DNA from: Palsa-965 sp044448685 | GTDB lineage: Bacteria; Bacteroidota; Bacteroidia; Palsa-965 | Direction of reading: 5' to 3' | DNA: 24,341 nucleotides | Assembly (NCBI GenBank): GCA_044448685.1 | Contig: JBIOHC010000058.1 | Location: 1-24,341, forward strand | In this document: piece after piece, positions 1-8,241 of the stretch | How positions within the stretch are numbered: the first letter of the stretch is position 1 | Layout: every line of letters begins with the position of its first letter | The notes under the pieces: model-generated | What the model was told of the DNA's origin: nothing | Seen by the model: the letters and a program-made list of their open reading frames with translations, nothing else | Databases searched by the model: none | Made by a program: the position numbers and the translations under genes

Positions 1-2049
1 ACCGTAAACGGTTGCACCGGTACAGGGTCAGACAGTACTAAAGTTGCGGTAAACAGTGGAGTATCCATACCTATACTATCGAGCAACAGTCCGGCATGCA
101 GCGGAACAACCCTGAAGCTCTATGCAGATACTGTGAGCGGGGCAATATACAGCTGGACTGGACCGAATGGATTTACCTCTGCCTTACAAAATCCTGTGAT
201 CAGCAATGCTGTAGTAGCGGATTCCGGAACCTATACCGTAACACTTAACAACGGATGTGCAGCTACTCCGGCTACTATTCATATACAGATTTATCCTGCG
301 CCGGCTTTGCCTGTTGTGACAAGCAACAGCCCGCTGTGTGTTGGCTCTACCTTAAACCTGACTACCGGAACTGTTGCCGGGGCCACGTATACCTGGACAG
401 GGCCCGATGGATTTACCTCTGCTCTGCAGAATCCCGCTCTGTCAAACATCCTCTTAGCCGATACCGGAGCCTATTCCGTAACGGTAACACTCGGCACCTG
501 TACAAGCTCAGCAGGCAGTTCTGTTGTTCACGTACATGCTGTCCCGGCAACTCCTACGGCAACCAGTGCGAGCCCAGTATGCTCAGGAAATACGCTGAAC
601 TTGCATGCGGATACCATTGCAGGTGCTACCTACAGATGGACTGGACCTAACGGATTTACAGACAGCATTCAGAATCCTGCTGTTCTCAATACCGTTCTTG
701 CCGATTCAGGATCTTATTCTGTAACAGTAACGATTGGCGGTTGTTCAAGTGCAGCTGCGAGCACCTCCGCTACGGTTAAACCTACACCTGCCACTCCTGT
801 TATCAGCAGCAACAGTCCTGTTTGTGCAGGCACTGTATTGAATCTGAGCATCACTTCGGTAACAGGTGCCACCTATTCGTGGAGCGGACCGAACAGTTTC
901 AGTTCTTCCATTTCTTCCAATACTATTCCGAATGCTACAGTTGCAGCAACAGGCACTTATTCGGTAATGCTTACACTCAACGGCTGTAACAGCACAGCAG
1001 CCACATTCCCCGCTACGGTTAACCCGCTTCCTGTCGCTCCTGTGTTGAGCAGCAACAGCCCTGTATGTGCGGGTCAGGCAGTATTACTTCATGCAGATAC
1101 GGTTACGGGGGCAACCTATAACTGGACAGGACCCAACGGATATACCTCCACCACACAGAACCCTTCTATTGCCGGTTCAACTGCAGCCGATTCCGGATTC
1201 TATTTCATCACCGTCACACTGAACGGCTGTACCAGCAAAGTTGGAGACAGTACAAAAGTGGCCATAAACAGCAGCTCGGTTACTGCAATGGGCAAATACA
1301 ACACCCCTCTTTGCAACGGAACGACCCTGTTACTTACAGCTAATACGGTAAACGGAGTTTCTTATTCCTGGACAGGACCGAACGGATTTACTTCTTCCAC
1401 TCAGAACCCTTCTCTTGTAAATGTGGTGGCATCCGATTCCGGAACATATACCCTTACTATGAACAATGGCTGTGCAAGTAATTCTGCACAGGTCGCGGTT
1501 CATGTGCTTCCATTGCCTGTTGCAGATTTCAAATTCACGGTTGATTGCAAACTTACTCAGGCCGATTTCCAGGATGCATCAACAATGAGCCACGGAACTA
1601 TCCAATCCTGGAAATGGCAGTTCGGCGATTCACTCAGCAGTACTGTTCAGAACACCACGCATACCTATGGTTCAGCAGGCACATACCTGACAACACTCAC
1701 TGTGAAATCCGACTCAGGCTGTATGGCTTCCCGGAGGGATACAGTCGTGATACCGCATTGTTCTGAAGCGATTGTAAACCCTGCAGCGCTGCCTACAGCA
1801 TTTACGCCTAACGGTGACGGGCATAATGATATCTTCTTTGTAAGAGGAGGGCCTTTCACGCGACTGGATTTTATGATATACAATAACTGGGGCAACCTGA
1901 TTTTCCATTCCACTTCCCAGAACAGCGGATGGGATGGAACCTATAACGGGGCTCTGCAGCCCGGAGGAACGTATGTATGGGTACTGACAGGAGAAACCAT
2001 TGACAACCGGAATGTAAAGATGACCGGTAATGTTACACTGATACGCTAA
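1..2049 (+). CDS. Repetitive T9SS-exported adhesin-like protein (5'-truncated by window)
   Basis: The reading frame is open from base 1, so the N-terminus lies outside the window; 682 residues are visible. Six Ig-like repeats follow each other, each carrying a Cys-containing SNSPxCxG start and a WTGPNGF-type motif; the Trp codons lie at 154, 394, 637, 880, 1123 and 1369, a period of 240-246 bp. A PKD-like domain follows (about 1519-1760, with WxFGD and HTYGSAGTY motifs). The last 85 residues (from about 1795, PTAFTPNGDGHND) are the gliding-motility-associated C-terminal domain (CHU_C type) that directs export by the type IX secretion system. Known family role: large surface or secreted adhesins, often beside PorP/SprF genes, as here (12-bp gap). 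The ligand cannot be told. The product class is clear; total size is unknown. Confidence 0.9.
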   Translation, partial: TVNGCTGTGSDSTKVAVNSGVSIPILSSNSPACSGTTLKLYADTVSGAIYSWTGPNGFTSALQNPVISNAVVADSGTYTVTLNNGCAATPATIHIQIYPAPALPVVTSNSPLCVGSTLNLTTGTVAGATYTWTGPDGFTSALQNPALSNILLADTGAYSVTVTLGTCTSSAGSSVVHVHAVPATPTATSASPVCSGNTLNLHADTIAGATYRWTGPNGFTDSIQNPAVLNTVLADSGSYSVTVTIGGCSSAAASTSATVKPTPATPVISSNSPVCAGTVLNLSITSVTGATYSWSGPNSFSSSISSNTIPNATVAATGTYSVMLTLNGCNSTAATFPATVNPLPVAPVLSSNSPVCAGQAVLLHADTVTGATYNWTGPNGYTSTTQNPSIAGSTAADSGFYFITVTLNGCTSKVGDSTKVAINSSSVTAMGKYNTPLCNGTTLLLTANTVNGVSYSWTGPNGFTSSTQNPSLVNVVASDSGTYTLTMNNGCASNSAQVAVHVLPLPVADFKFTVDCKLTQADFQDASTMSHGTIQSWKWQFGDSLSSTVQNTTHTYGSAGTYLTTLTVKSDSGCMASRRDTVVIPHCSEAIVNPAALPTAFTPNGDGHNDIFFVRGGPFTRLDFMIYNNWGNLIFHSTSQNSGWDGTYNGALQPGGTYVWVLTGETIDNRNVKMTGNVTLIR
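133..1500 (+). repeat. Six tandem Ig-like coding repeats, 240-246 bp period
   Basis: The TGG of the WTGPNGF-like motif recurs at 154, 394, 637, 880, 1123 and 1369. The units diverge at many positions, so they are protein-domain repeats rather than a recent perfect duplication. At least one more unit's tail is visible at the left edge of the window. Confidence 0.9.
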
Positions 2050-2061
2050 AAAAACAGATCC

Positions 2062-3069
2062 ATGAAAACCAAACTTCTTCTATACTGGTTCGCCCTGATG
2101 ATCCTGGCATCTGTTTCTGTCCGTGCTCAGGACTTTCACCTGTCTCAATACGATGCTGCATCACTCTATCTGAATCCTGCACTCACCGGTATGTATGGAG
2201 GGGAGAAAGGCGATTACCGTATCAGTAATGATTTCCGCTCTCAGTGGAGCTCCCTGGGCACCAAACCCTTCACAACAATTTTTCTGTCCTATGACCAGCC
2301 ATATAAGATCGGGAAGAAAAAAATAGGGCTGGGAGCTTACCTTATCAATGAACGGGCCGGCATCGGTCATTTCAACACCCTCGATTTTATGATGTCCGGT
2401 TCGTATAATATTATTGAAGGTTCTGAAAAACATTACCTGACAACAGGCCTGCAGCTTGGATTTTTCAGCAAGAGTTTCAACCCCTCTGCCTTTACCTATG
2501 ATGCCCAGTATTCTGCCACCACCGGAACTTTTGACAACAGCCTTCCTACGGAAGAAAGTTTCAGCAATACCAATCTGTTCCGTTTCGATGCCAATATGGG
2601 TATTTATTACAAGTATATCGCCAGAGAAAGCAAGGTGCATCCTTTTGCCGGATTCTCCGTTTATCACCTGAACATGCCTAAGGAATCCTTTACCGGACAA
2701 GGCACCCGTCTGCCCATGCGTTTTTCACTGCAAACAGGATGTGATATTACGACCAGCGAAAAACTGGTACTTACCCCTATGATTCTGTTTATGACCCAGG
2801 CTAAAGCAACGGAGCTTTACCTGGGCATACGGGCTGCCTATAAACTGAATACCCAATACAGTGTGGTAGGCGGACTCAATTACCGGAACCAGGATGCATT
2901 CGTTGTTGATATAGGAGTAAAGCAGGACGGACACGTGTTCCGCATAGGGTATGACATCAACACTTCCGGCCTTAGCCCTTATACCGGAGGACGTGGAGCA
3001 ATTGAATTGTCTCTTGTTCTTACCGGTATCAAAGGCCAGAAACTCTTTGTCACCAAGCCACGCATTTAG
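2062..3069 (+). CDS. PorP/SprF family type IX secretion system membrane protein
   Basis: A 335-residue protein with a signal peptide of about 22 residues ending VRAQ, then the family hallmark QDFHLSQYDAASLYLNPALTG. The rest alternates beta-strand-like aromatic and glycine stretches and ends in a strand-rich tail, as expected of an outer-membrane barrel. PorP/SprF proteins partner with T9SS cargos that carry gliding-type (type B) C-terminal domains; such pairs are commonly adjacent, and the preceding gene ends 12 bp upstream, so co-transcription is likely. No promoter box is visible in the short gap. Length is usual for the family. The call is confident; assignment to porP or sprF proper is not possible, because Bacteroidota genomes carry many paralogues. 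Confidence 0.93.
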   Translation: MKTKLLLYWFALMILASVSVRAQDFHLSQYDAASLYLNPALTGMYGGEKGDYRISNDFRSQWSSLGTKPFTTIFLSYDQPYKIGKKKIGLGAYLINERAGIGHFNTLDFMMSGSYNIIEGSEKHYLTTGLQLGFFSKSFNPSAFTYDAQYSATTGTFDNSLPTEESFSNTNLFRFDANMGIYYKYIARESKVHPFAGFSVYHLNMPKESFTGQGTRLPMRFSLQTGCDITTSEKLVLTPMILFMTQAKATELYLGIRAAYKLNTQYSVVGGLNYRNQDAFVVDIGVKQDGHVFRIGYDINTSGLSPYTGGRGAIELSLVLTGIKGQKLFVTKPRI

Positions 3070-3070
3070 T

Positions 3071-3096
3071 CCTGCCTTCGCTAAAGCTTCGGCAGG
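3071..3096. repeat. REP-like palindrome after the PorP/SprF gene
   Basis: The segment begins CCTGCC and ends GGCAGG, and its inner part (TTCGCTAAAGCTTCG) is also partly self-complementary. It lies between two convergent genes, one base after the PorP/SprF stop codon. Similar extragenic palindromes are dispersed in Bacteroidota genomes (general knowledge, not checked here). It may also act as a bidirectional transcription stop, although no T-run follows. Confidence 0.6.
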
Positions 3097-3101
3097 CCAG
3101 C

Positions 3102-3129
3102 TTGTGTCTTGTGTCTTGCCTCTTATGTC
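3102..3129. repeat. Four tandem heptamers (TTGTGTC type)
   Basis: TTGTGTC occurs at 3102-3108 and 3109-3115, followed by the degenerate copies TTGCCTC (3116-3122) and TTATGTC (3123-3129). The run touches the stop codon of the minus-strand repressor gene and follows directly after the REP-like palindrome. Confidence 0.6.
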
Positions 3130-3887
3130 TACCGTTTAATCTGCTGCATCTCCACCTGCAAACTCCTCAGCATCCCCATCACGCTTTGCAGATTGATTTC
3201 CTCTTCCTTTTTATCGGATAAATTAAGGCTGCATACAAACTCCCATATTTCATATACATCTTCCATTTTTACCGTATAAGGATCATACGCTTTATTATCG
3301 GAATGAAGTTCGAGTACGCTATTGTTTTTTTTCTGCACACGTTTATATACAATACCGTCTTCTCTCGTAAGCAGGATATAGGTACGCCCGTTGACCAGCT
3401 CCCCTGCCGACTCCACATATTTTCCGATTACATAATCCCCGCTTCTTAAGGGAGGCATGGAATCCCCTTTGATAGGAAAGGAACGATGCTTGCCCGTAAC
3501 GGTAAAAGGCAGGCTCATCAAGGGCAGCTTGCCTATAAATTCAGGATCGGCATATCCGTTCAGATAGCCGGCCGATGCCTTGACCGGAACAACTTCTATA
3601 CAGTCATTGCCTTTACGGTCAACAACGATAGGCAGTAAAAAACGGTTCTTGCCGACCTTCATCAGGCTTTCCGGAGGTGATTTGGAAAAATCACCCCTCA
3701 GCAAAGCATCGATAGCTACATGGTAGTAATCAGACAAACTGATCAGCATGACACAGGGAGGTTCGGCCCGTCCTTCCTCCCAGGAAGCAAAGCGGGAACG
3801 GGGAATACCCAGATCATCGGCCGCCACTTCCTGTGACACATTTTTTATCTTCCTCAGTATCCGCAGGTTGTCAGAGATATGGCTCAT
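3129..3887 (-). CDS. LexA/CI-like XRE-family repressor with S24 autoprotease domain
   Basis: 252 residues. Residues 5-60 form an XRE helix-turn-helix (VSQEVAADDLGIPRSRFASW). Residues about 98-220 are an S24 peptidase: a likely Ala106-Gly107 scissile bond in VKASAGY, catalytic Ser143 in GDSMPP and Lys182 in VYKRV. The spacing (37 and 39 residues) is close to that of LexA. The C-terminal tail (about 222-252) is Glu/Lys-rich and may be helical. Proteins of this kind repress genes until RecA filaments trigger self-cleavage. The gene is divergent from a translesion polymerase operon across 57 bp containing two dyad sites, one of them directly against its own start codon, which predicts autoregulation plus control of dinB-dnaE. 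It is too long, and has an HTH, so it is not UmuD. A prophage-type CI repressor is the alternative, but no phage genes are nearby. Confidence 0.9.
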   Translation of the reverse strand: MSHISDNLRILRKIKNVSQEVAADDLGIPRSRFASWEEGRAEPPCVMLISLSDYYHVAIDALLRGDFSKSPPESLMKVGKNRFLLPIVVDRKGNDCIEVVPVKASAGYLNGYADPEFIGKLPLMSLPFTVTGKHRSFPIKGDSMPPLRSGDYVIGKYVESAGELVNGRTYILLTREDGIVYKRVQKKNNSVLELHSDNKAYDPYTVKMEDVYEIWEFVCSLNLSDKKEEEINLQSVMGMLRSLQVEMQQIKR

Positions 3888-3903
3888 TGCTAATTATTTT
3901 AGC
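3888..3903. promoter_or_regulatory. Operator-like dyad, site 1
   Basis: TGCTAATTATTTTAGC contains the inverted pair GCTAA-n5-TTAGC (3889-3893 and 3899-3903). It touches the repressor start codon (complement of 3885-3887), so binding would block that gene's initiation region. It matches site 2 at 13 of 16 positions, 23 bp away, close to two helical turns. Confidence 0.6.
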
Positions 3904-3910
3904 GCTAAGA

Positions 3911-3926
3911 TGCTAAATATTTTACT
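3911..3926. promoter_or_regulatory. Operator-like dyad, site 2
   Basis: TGCTAAATATTTTACT repeats site 1 with a weaker right arm (GCTAA-n5-TTACT). It lies 18 bp upstream of the preferred dinB start, where it could cover that promoter. A further perfect palindrome, TTAGCGCTAA (3899-3908), bridges the right arm of site 1 and a third GCTAA half-site. Confidence 0.55.
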
Positions 3927-3944
3927 AATTTGCAAGTAAATCCC

Positions 3945-5132
3945 ATGGAAAGAACGATCGTACATATGGACCTGGATACCTTCTTTGTATCTGTTGAACG
4001 CCTGCTCGACAGCTCCCTGAAGGGTAAACCTGTACTGATAGGAGGCGGAAGCGACCGGGGGGTGGTGGCCTCATGCAGCTATGAAGCCAGGGAGTTCGGC
4101 ATACATTCGGCCATGCCCATGCGTATGGCCCGTCAGCTCTGTCCCCAGGCTATTGTCAAAAAAGGAGACCATGAGCAATACAGCTACTACTCCCACCTCA
4201 TTACCGATATCATCAAAGAAGAAGTTCCGGTATATGAAAAAACCTCCATCGATGAGTTCTATATAGACCTCAGCGGCATGGACCGCTTTTTCGGATGTTA
4301 TAAACTGGCCGGAGAGCTTCGTCAGAAAATAATGCGGGAAACTCACCTGCCTATTTCCTTTGCTTTATCAACCAACAAAACTGTTGCCAAAGTGGGCACA
4401 GGAGAAGCTAAGCCCAACGGGCAAAAAGAAATTCCTTCCGGCACCGAAAAAGGTTTTCTGGCTCCGCTCTCTATCAAGAAAATACCGATGGTCGGTGACA
4501 AGACTTACCAGATGCTCCGGGGTATGGGCGTTGAAAAAGTACGCACCGTACAGGAAATGCCCATAGAGCTGATGGAACAGGTATTGGGTCAGCAGGGCAT
4601 TATGATCTGGAAAAAAGCCAATGCCATTGACAACAGTCCGGTAGAACCTTATTCGGAACGTAAATCCATTTCCACCGAATCTACCTTTGAACAGGATACC
4701 ATTGATGTGGCGTATCTGAAATCAATGCTTCTGAGTATGAGCGAAAAACTGGCCTTCCAGCTCCGCAACGAAGAAAAGCTGACTTCCTGTGTAACCGTCA
4801 AAATACGCTATTCCGATTTCAATACTTATACCATGCAGGCCCGCATACCTTATACAGCACTGGATCATGTTCTGATTGCCAAGGTTAAGGAACTGTTCGA
4901 CAAGCTCTATCAGAAACGTATGCTCATCCGCCTTATCGGTGTACGCTTCAGTCACCTCATACAGGGCACCTACCAGTATAACCTGTTTGAAGATACCATT
5001 GAGCAGCTGCAGTTATACCAGGCTATGGACAAAATGCGTAAACGCTTCGGAAAAGAAGCCGTGCAGCGTGCCGCCGGACTGGGTATCGTACACCGGGATT
5101 TCAATCCCTTCAGCGGACGCACATCACCCTGA
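3945..5132 (+). CDS. dinB: Y-family translesion DNA polymerase (DinB / Pol IV-like)
   Basis: 395 residues from ATG 3945; an in-frame TTG at 3930 is possible, but the ATG gives the standard N-terminus (ERTIVHMDLDTFF). Catalytic acids are intact: Asp9 in MDLD and Asp103-Glu104 in SIDEFYID; the steric-gate Phe14 is present. The palm and fingers span about 1-170, the thumb HhH region about 172-235 (IPMVGDKTYQMLRGMGV) and the little finger about 240-350. QYNLF (344-348) fits a beta-clamp binding motif. The enzyme copies damaged DNA at replication forks. ImuB proteins in comparable DnaE2 operons have lost the catalytic acids; this one has not. It is followed 4 bp later by the dnaE-like gene and is divergent from an S24 repressor, so damage-inducible expression is likely. 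An UmuC-like name is possible, but no umuD partner is present. Confidence 0.93.
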   Translation: MERTIVHMDLDTFFVSVERLLDSSLKGKPVLIGGGSDRGVVASCSYEAREFGIHSAMPMRMARQLCPQAIVKKGDHEQYSYYSHLITDIIKEEVPVYEKTSIDEFYIDLSGMDRFFGCYKLAGELRQKIMRETHLPISFALSTNKTVAKVGTGEAKPNGQKEIPSGTEKGFLAPLSIKKIPMVGDKTYQMLRGMGVEKVRTVQEMPIELMEQVLGQQGIMIWKKANAIDNSPVEPYSERKSISTESTFEQDTIDVAYLKSMLLSMSEKLAFQLRNEEKLTSCVTVKIRYSDFNTYTMQARIPYTALDHVLIAKVKELFDKLYQKRMLIRLIGVRFSHLIQGTYQYNLFEDTIEQLQLYQAMDKMRKRFGKEAVQRAAGLGIVHRDFNPFSGRTSP

Positions 5133-5136
5133 ACCC

Positions 5137-8100
5137 ATGCTCCTCTGCTGCCATACCTATTACAGTTTCCGCTACGGAACACTGTCTGTACAGCAACTCC
5201 TGGATGAAATCAGGCAGAAAGGCTATACCTCCTTTGTCCTTTCCGATATCAACAATACCTCTGCCTGTCTGGATACTATCAGGCTGGGCAGGGCTTGCGG
5301 ACTAAACCCTGTTCTTGGCATTGATTTCCGCAACGACATACAACCCTGCTACGTAGGCATGGCCATCAACAACGATGGATTTCAGGAACTGAATGAACAC
5401 CTGAGCATGCATTTGCATGCAGGCCTTTCTTTTGAAACAAGAGCCCCGGCATTCCGGAATGTTTATATCATCTATCCTTTTAAGCTGTATACCGGTTGGG
5501 AGCTGCGGGAAAATGAATTCGTCGGCATCTCTGTCAAAGATTTGCAACGCCTTCCTTTTTTAACCCTTCAACTAAACACACATAAGCTGGTGGCCCTCCA
5601 GCCACTCACCTTCATTCACAAAGCCCATCACAATGCACACCGCCTGCTCCGGGCCATTGACAAAAACACCCTGCTGAGCAAACTATCCCTGTCTGAACAA
5701 ACAGAAGCCGGTGAAACTGTTCCTCATCGTGATGAACTCTATGCGGCCTATGCATCATATCCCTTCCTTGCACAAAATACGGAACGCCTCCTGACCCAGT
5801 GCAGCATAGATTTTCAGTACGACAAATTCGCCAACAAAAACCTGAAACATTATACCGGAAGCGCCGCCGGTGATATCGATCTGTTGAGAAGGGAATGCGA
5901 AAAAGGTTTGTTGTACCGTTTCGGAACCCCCTCCCCCACCGTATTGGAACGCATGGAGAAAGAACTCACCATCATCAATCAGATGGGTTTTGCTTCCTAT
6001 TTTCTGATCAACTGGGATATTGTCAACTATGCACAGCACAAGGATTATTATTATGTAGGCCGTGGCAGCGGAGCCAATAGTCTGGTAGCTTACCTTATCC
6101 GCATTACCGATGTGGATCCGATAGATCTGGATCTGTATTTCGAACGTTTCATCAATCCCTTCCGCAGCAACCCTCCTGATTTTGATATTGACTTTTCGTG
6201 GACCGACAGGGATGATATAACCCGTTATATTTTCGAACGTTTTGACAAAAAGAAAACAGCTTTGCTGGGCACCTATTCCACCTTTCAGCATGATGCAGTG
6301 ATACGTCAGCTCGGAAAAGTATTCGGTCTGCCTCCTGCCGAGATAGACCGTCTCCAGGCCAAACAAGAGGCCAATGACAGGGATGAGCTGGGCAAACTGG
6401 TGATACGCTACAGCAAACTCATACAGGGGTTTCCCAGTCACCTGAGCATACACTCCAGCGGAATCCTTATTTCAGAAGAGCCCATCACCCGCTACTCGGC
6501 CACCTTCCTTCCTCCCAAAGGATATGCCACCACCCAGTTCAGCATGCTCGAAGCCGAAGATATAGGCTTGTACAAATTCGATATACTGAGTCAGCGGGGG
6601 CTGGGAAAGATAAAAGATGCCCTCGGAATTATACAGCAGAACCGTGGGATGGAAATAGACATACACGCTATCAACAAATTCAAACAGGATGAGGAAATAA
6701 AAAAGCTGCTGAGCAAGGGGCGTTGTATAGGTTGCTTTTATGTGGAGTCACCGGCTATGCGTATGCTCCTGGCCAAACTCCGTGCCGATGATTATCTGAG
6801 ACTCGTAGCTGCCAGCTCTATCATACGCCCCGGTGTTTCCAAAAGCGGTATGATGCGTGAATACATACTCCGTTACCGGGATGAAAGTGTACGTGCAAAA
6901 GCAAAAGCCGCTATTCCCGAATTATATACCCTGCTTGAAGAAACCTACGGAGTGATGGTATACCAGGAAGATGTGATCAAGGTGGCCCATTTTTTTGCCG
7001 GCCTTAGTCTTGCCGAAGCCGATTACCTGCGCAGGGGTATGTCGTGGAAATTCAAACAACGTAATGAATTTGCACTTGTACAGGAAAAATTCTTTGGCAA
7101 CTGCCGTAAAAAAGGCTATACCGAAAAAACCATCCTTGATATCTGGACACAGATAGAAAGCTTTGCCAACTATGCCTTTTCCAAAGGTCACTCGGCCAGC
7201 TATGCCGTGGAGAGTTACCAGGCCCTCTACCTCAAAGCTTACTTCCCTCTGGAGTACATGGTGGCCACACTCAATAACGGAGGAGGATTTTACCGGGCCG
7301 ATCTGTATGTGCATGAAGCCCGAATGCATGGTGCGAAAATCGCTCCTCCCTGCATCAACAACAGCGGTATCCTGTGCGGAATAAAAGACAAAACCATTTA
7401 CCTCGGTCTGGGCCGTATCAGCAACCTCGAACAACACTTTACAGAGCAGTTGCTAAAAGAACGGGAACAAAACGGAGCATTTCTGAATCTCTATGATTTC
7501 GTGAAACGTCTCAATCCACCCATTGAATCACTCCGTCTGCTAATACGTTCCGGAGCTTTCCGTTTTTCCGGAAAAAATAAAAAGGAACTGCTCTGGGAAG
7601 CACACAGCTTAGTGAACCCCATGAAAAAGACCGACCGGAACAATGAACTCTTTGAACTCAAGCCCGTATCATTCACACTCCCTGCCCTGACCAATAACTG
7701 GGTGGATGATGCTTTTGATGATATAGAGCTCTTCGGATTTTCTCTCTGCTCCCCTTTTAATCTGCTGAAACACCCACTCAGCAACCGCCTCAAGGCATCG
7801 GAGCTTCCGGCCTTCAAAGGAGAAACGGTTGAAATTACCGGTTACCTCATCTCTATCAAACACACCGGAACCTCCAAAGGAGAACGTATGTATTTCGGAA
7901 CCTTTATTGATCTGGACGGACACTGGATCGATACCGTTCATTTCCCTCCTTCGGCAAAAGCTTTTCCTTTTCGCGGACCGGGTTGTTACCGCCTGATCGG
8001 AAAAGTGGTGGAGGAATTTGACTACCTGACGGTGGAGATCAGCGAGATGTATAGACTGGCGGTGTTGAACAGGGAAGATGATAATGTGGAAAGCCTTCCT

Positions 8101-8151
8101 GCACCTATCGGCGCGGAAATACACGGCGTGATAGAACGCAGATTTTCATGA
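5137..8151 (+). CDS. Error-prone-type DNA polymerase III alpha subunit (DnaE2/ImuC-like)
   Basis: 1004 residues from ATG 5137, 4 bp after the dinB stop. The frame is open further upstream, but that part would lie inside dinB in another frame. A PHP domain occupies about 1-240 and has lost typical metal ligands (SDINNTS where DH is usual; GIDF). The palm carries the three catalytic Asp: D348 and D350 in PDFDID and D482 in KFDIL. SRGSG-like VGRGSGAN (308-314) and FSKGHSASYA (681-690) are family signatures. HhH motifs lie near 795-812 and an OB fold at about 893-975. At about 1000 residues it is shorter than a replicative DnaE (about 1160) and lacks the tau-binding tail, as expected of a secondary polymerase. 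It probably extends past lesions together with the upstream Y-family enzyme. The last codons overlap a repeated 13-mer (see repeat entry). The split from DnaE2 proper needs a tree. Confidence 0.88.
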   Translation: MLLCCHTYYSFRYGTLSVQQLLDEIRQKGYTSFVLSDINNTSACLDTIRLGRACGLNPVLGIDFRNDIQPCYVGMAINNDGFQELNEHLSMHLHAGLSFETRAPAFRNVYIIYPFKLYTGWELRENEFVGISVKDLQRLPFLTLQLNTHKLVALQPLTFIHKAHHNAHRLLRAIDKNTLLSKLSLSEQTEAGETVPHRDELYAAYASYPFLAQNTERLLTQCSIDFQYDKFANKNLKHYTGSAAGDIDLLRRECEKGLLYRFGTPSPTVLERMEKELTIINQMGFASYFLINWDIVNYAQHKDYYYVGRGSGANSLVAYLIRITDVDPIDLDLYFERFINPFRSNPPDFDIDFSWTDRDDITRYIFERFDKKKTALLGTYSTFQHDAVIRQLGKVFGLPPAEIDRLQAKQEANDRDELGKLVIRYSKLIQGFPSHLSIHSSGILISEEPITRYSATFLPPKGYATTQFSMLEAEDIGLYKFDILSQRGLGKIKDALGIIQQNRGMEIDIHAINKFKQDEEIKKLLSKGRCIGCFYVESPAMRMLLAKLRADDYLRLVAASSIIRPGVSKSGMMREYILRYRDESVRAKAKAAIPELYTLLEETYGVMVYQEDVIKVAHFFAGLSLAEADYLRRGMSWKFKQRNEFALVQEKFFGNCRKKGYTEKTILDIWTQIESFANYAFSKGHSASYAVESYQALYLKAYFPLEYMVATLNNGGGFYRADLYVHEARMHGAKIAPPCINNSGILCGIKDKTIYLGLGRISNLEQHFTEQLLKEREQNGAFLNLYDFVKRLNPPIESLRLLIRSGAFRFSGKNKKELLWEAHSLVNPMKKTDRNNELFELKPVSFTLPALTNNWVDDAFDDIELFGFSLCSPFNLLKHPLSNRLKASELPAFKGETVEITGYLISIKHTGTSKGERMYFGTFIDLDGHWIDTVHFPPSAKAFPFRGPGCYRLIGKVVEEFDYLTVEISEMYRLAVLNREDDNVESLPAPIGAEIHGVIERRFS

Positions 8152-8199
8152 TGATCATGATAAAAAATGATTTTGATTTGTTAGGGTAGAACGCAGATT
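8132..8199. repeat. 13-bp direct repeat at the 3' end of the dnaE-like gene
   Basis: TAGAACGCAGATT occurs at 8132-8144, inside the last codons of the polymerase gene, and again at 8187-8199 in the intergenic space. Between them lies an A/T-rich stretch with ATGATCATGA and AAAAATGATTTTGAT. It looks like part of a dispersed intergenic repeat that has run into the gene end. Confidence 0.5.
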
Positions 8200-8241
8200 A
8201 AGAATGATGGTTATAATTATCGCTGATGATAAATCGAGCTT

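Noticed and set aside
2161..2700. Antisense open frame of 179 codons opposite the PorP/SprF gene
   Set aside because: The sense strand carries an unmistakable PorP/SprF protein; the antisense product has no recognisable motif.
3129..5132. umuDC operon
   Set aside because: The S24 protein has an N-terminal HTH, is divergently transcribed and is much longer than UmuD; the arrangement fits a repressor and its target.
4876..5136. Upstream extension of the dnaE-like open frame
   Set aside because: It overlaps dinB in another frame, and the encoded peptide is unlike any PHP N-terminus; the ATG at 5137, 4 bp after dinB, gives the expected start.
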